Source of the DNA: Megalopta genalis
Taxonomy: Eukaryota; Arthropoda; Insecta; Hymenoptera; Halictidae
Direction of reading: 5' to 3'
Length of the DNA: 64,000 bases
Assembly: GCF_051020955.1 (NCBI RefSeq)
Contig: NW_027476730.1
Span: forward strand, 85,261-149,260
Part shown: in pieces, positions 63,501 to 64,000 of the stretch
How the letters are laid out: every line of letters begins with the position of its first letter
Position numbering within the stretch: position 1 is the stretch's first letter
Notes under the pieces: model-generated
Seen by the model: only the letters and a program-made list of their open reading frames with translations
Told to the model about the DNA's origin: nothing
Databases searched by the model: none
Position numbers and translations under genes: made by a program

Positions 63501-64000
63501 GTGTTTCGCATGAGTATTAAGCTAAACCAAGTTTTTGTAATGAATTTGAAGCTAAATCATGTGTTTCACATGGATTTGAAGCCAACTCGTTTGTTTCGCC
63601 TGCAGTTGATTCTAAATCATGTATTTTACAAGTATTTGATCCTAAACCATTTGTTCCTCATGTATTTGAAGCTAAGCCTTCCACTTCGCATTGATGTGAA
63701 GCTAAATCATGTTTTTCGCTTGGATTTGAAGCTAACTCGATTGTTTCGAATGCAGTTGATGCTAAATCATGTATATCACAAGTATTTGAAGCTGACCCAT
63801 TTGATTCACGTGAAAATTAAGCTAATCCATTTGTTTCGCTTGGATTTGAAGCTAAGCCTTCTACTTCGCATTGATTTGAAGCTAAACCATGTGCTTCGCT
63901 TGGATTTGAAGCTAAGCCTTCTACTTCGCATTGATTTGAAGCTAAATCATGTGTTTCGCGTGGATTTGAAACTGAGCCTTCTACTTCGCATTGATTGGAA
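60571..64000. repeat. Distal domain V satellite to the window edge
   Basis: It holds a partial U block (60600-60760), landmark GAAGCTCAGTCATCCG at 61055, a shortened V block (61870-62190), and a 301-bp repeat of the ATATCTCTTACATTCGC segment (AATTCG at 62971 and 63272). The array continues without change to base 64000, ending inside a unit. Confidence 0.78.

Larger units (their letters stand above)
1..64000. repeat. Continuous 30-bp tandem satellite array filling the window
   Basis: Every line of the sequence shows the same 30-bp period, visible because rows of 60 bases stay in phase for long stretches. The unit has a strongly conserved core near ATTTGAAGCTAA, an 8-nt variable segment (for example ATCATGTG, CTCGTTTG or GCCTTCTA) and a second conserved part near TTTCGCATGG. 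This gives roughly 2,100 units, all contiguous with no spacers. Both ends of the window lie inside the array, so the true length is greater. No gene, RNA gene or mobile element interrupts it. The organism is most likely a eukaryote, by inference from array size and lack of genes; the taxon cannot be named from the sequence. Confidence 0.97.
1..64000. repeat. 150-bp pentameric higher-order unit (types A-B-C-D-E)
   Basis: Five 30-bp types recur in fixed order on the plus strand. After the core, type A has CTCGTTTG, type B has ATCATGTA followed by TATCACAAG in place of the usual TTTCGCATG, type C has ACCATTTG, type D has GCCTTCTA followed by CTTCGCATTG, and type E has ATCATGTG followed by TTTCGCTTGG. 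Read on the minus strand in one frame they encode, in order E, D, C, B, A: SETHDLASNQ, CEVEGLASNP, CETNGLASNT, CDIHDLASTA, CETNELASNP. Extra types are inserted in places: an F type with ATATCACTTAT after the core and a G type containing GAATATTAAGC. The pentamer is clearest in 22.2-28 kb and 41-64 kb and is scrambled in 1-17 kb. Confidence 0.92.
41131..64000. repeat. Domain V: most homogeneous part of the array
   Basis: Units are closer to the A-E consensus. A recurring set marks the domain: GATTCTCGTGAAAATTAAGC (a G-type derivative), GAATACTAAGTTAAACC, a TTTTTGTAATG unit that has lost its TTCGC, CATTTGTTCCTCATG, and the 31-nt GTATAATCGCAAG unit followed by GAAGCTCAGTCATCCG. In the minus frame GTGAAAATTAAGC gives a TAA stop in every copy; in the plus frame GTATAATCG gives a TAA stop. 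Both strands are thus systematically closed. Confidence 0.85.

Noticed and set aside
1..64000. CRISPR array suggested by a roughly 30-bp period
   Set aside because: The units are contiguous and all related to each other. There are no unique spacers, no constant repeat, and no cas genes or leader.
1..64000. A single giant repeat-protein gene on the minus strand (cysteine decapeptides)
   Set aside because: The frame is broken many times by 31-nt units, other indels and in-frame TAA, including a stop copied into most domain V HORs (GTGAAAATTAAGC). No non-repeat domain or signal peptide is seen.
1..64000. A plus-strand gene family of LKLNHVFRMD repeats (for example the repeated 256-codon ORFs at 53634, 54415, 56277 and 57058)
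   Set aside because: The ORFs begin at TTG within ordinary units and end at the TAA made by the 31-nt unit. They are identical because the DNA was recently duplicated, and the consensus simply lacks stops in this frame.
1..64000. Telomeric repeat
   Set aside because: No short G-rich telomere motif is present; the 30-bp unit is not G-rich and has no strand-biased G runs.
1..64000. Centromeric identity of the array
   Set aside because: The HOR structure and 150-bp pentamer are compatible with it, but no CENP-B-box-like motif was recognised and no chromatin data can be read from sequence. It stays a hypothesis.
1..64000. Assembly artefact as the explanation for all near-identical blocks
   Set aside because: Most copies carry distinct private differences and different neighbours, which argues for real copies. 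It cannot be excluded for the youngest duplications (50617-53378, 53447-57931) without reads.

Overview
The whole window is one uninterrupted tandem-repeat array. From base 1 to base 64000 the sequence consists of diverged copies of a 30-bp unit: a core near ATTTGAAGCTAA, then an 8-nt variable stretch, then about 10 nt near TTTCGCATGG. I found no unique DNA, rRNA, tRNA, transposon, promoter, terminator or supportable gene, and the array runs off both ends. The base composition is AT-rich (about 37% GC for a typical unit). An array this long with no gene fits a eukaryotic nuclear satellite or megasatellite (heterochromatin, subtelomere or centromere). The sequence itself does not identify the taxon or the chromosomal location.

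The array has several levels of order. Five unit types, called A to E here, alternate to make a 150-bp pentamer. Pentamers and extra unit types are assembled into higher-order repeats (HORs) of several hundred to several thousand bp. Region by region: 1-17.3 kb is a mosaic of reshuffled blocks (X, P, Q and R), with offsets of about 778 bp, 4.8 kb, 6.0 kb and 9.63 kb. The stretch 17.3-22.8 kb is the most heterogeneous; about 17.93-20.10 kb of it keeps an indel-free 30-bp register. The stretch 22.8-41.1 kb carries tandem duplications with periods of 540, 150 and 752 bp and dispersed duplications at 2283, 2653 and 2953 bp. The stretch 41.1-64 kb is the most homogeneous. It includes a ladder of HORs from 47.87 to 58.62 kb whose lengths are all 30n+1 (721, 1621, 271, 1261, 1381, 511, 781, 781, 1081, 781, 781, 781) and several very recent, nearly identical duplications.

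Thirty is divisible by three and the consensus has no stop in some frames, so long open reading frames appear on both strands. On the minus strand they spell a cysteine-containing decapeptide (CETNELASNP-like); on the plus strand they spell a basic, hydrophobic decapeptide (LKLNHVFRMD-like). I do not call these genes. Neither strand stays open, the frames are repeatedly broken by 31-nt units and stops, and the breaks are copied along with the HORs. The frequent substitutions alter the protein on both strands. A decayed coding minisatellite remains possible as a distant origin. The main interest is the nested architecture, the frame-rotating 30n+1 ladder, the roughly 10-bp phasing of A/T tracts combined with a near-nucleosome-length 150-bp pentamer, and the retained CpG in most units.
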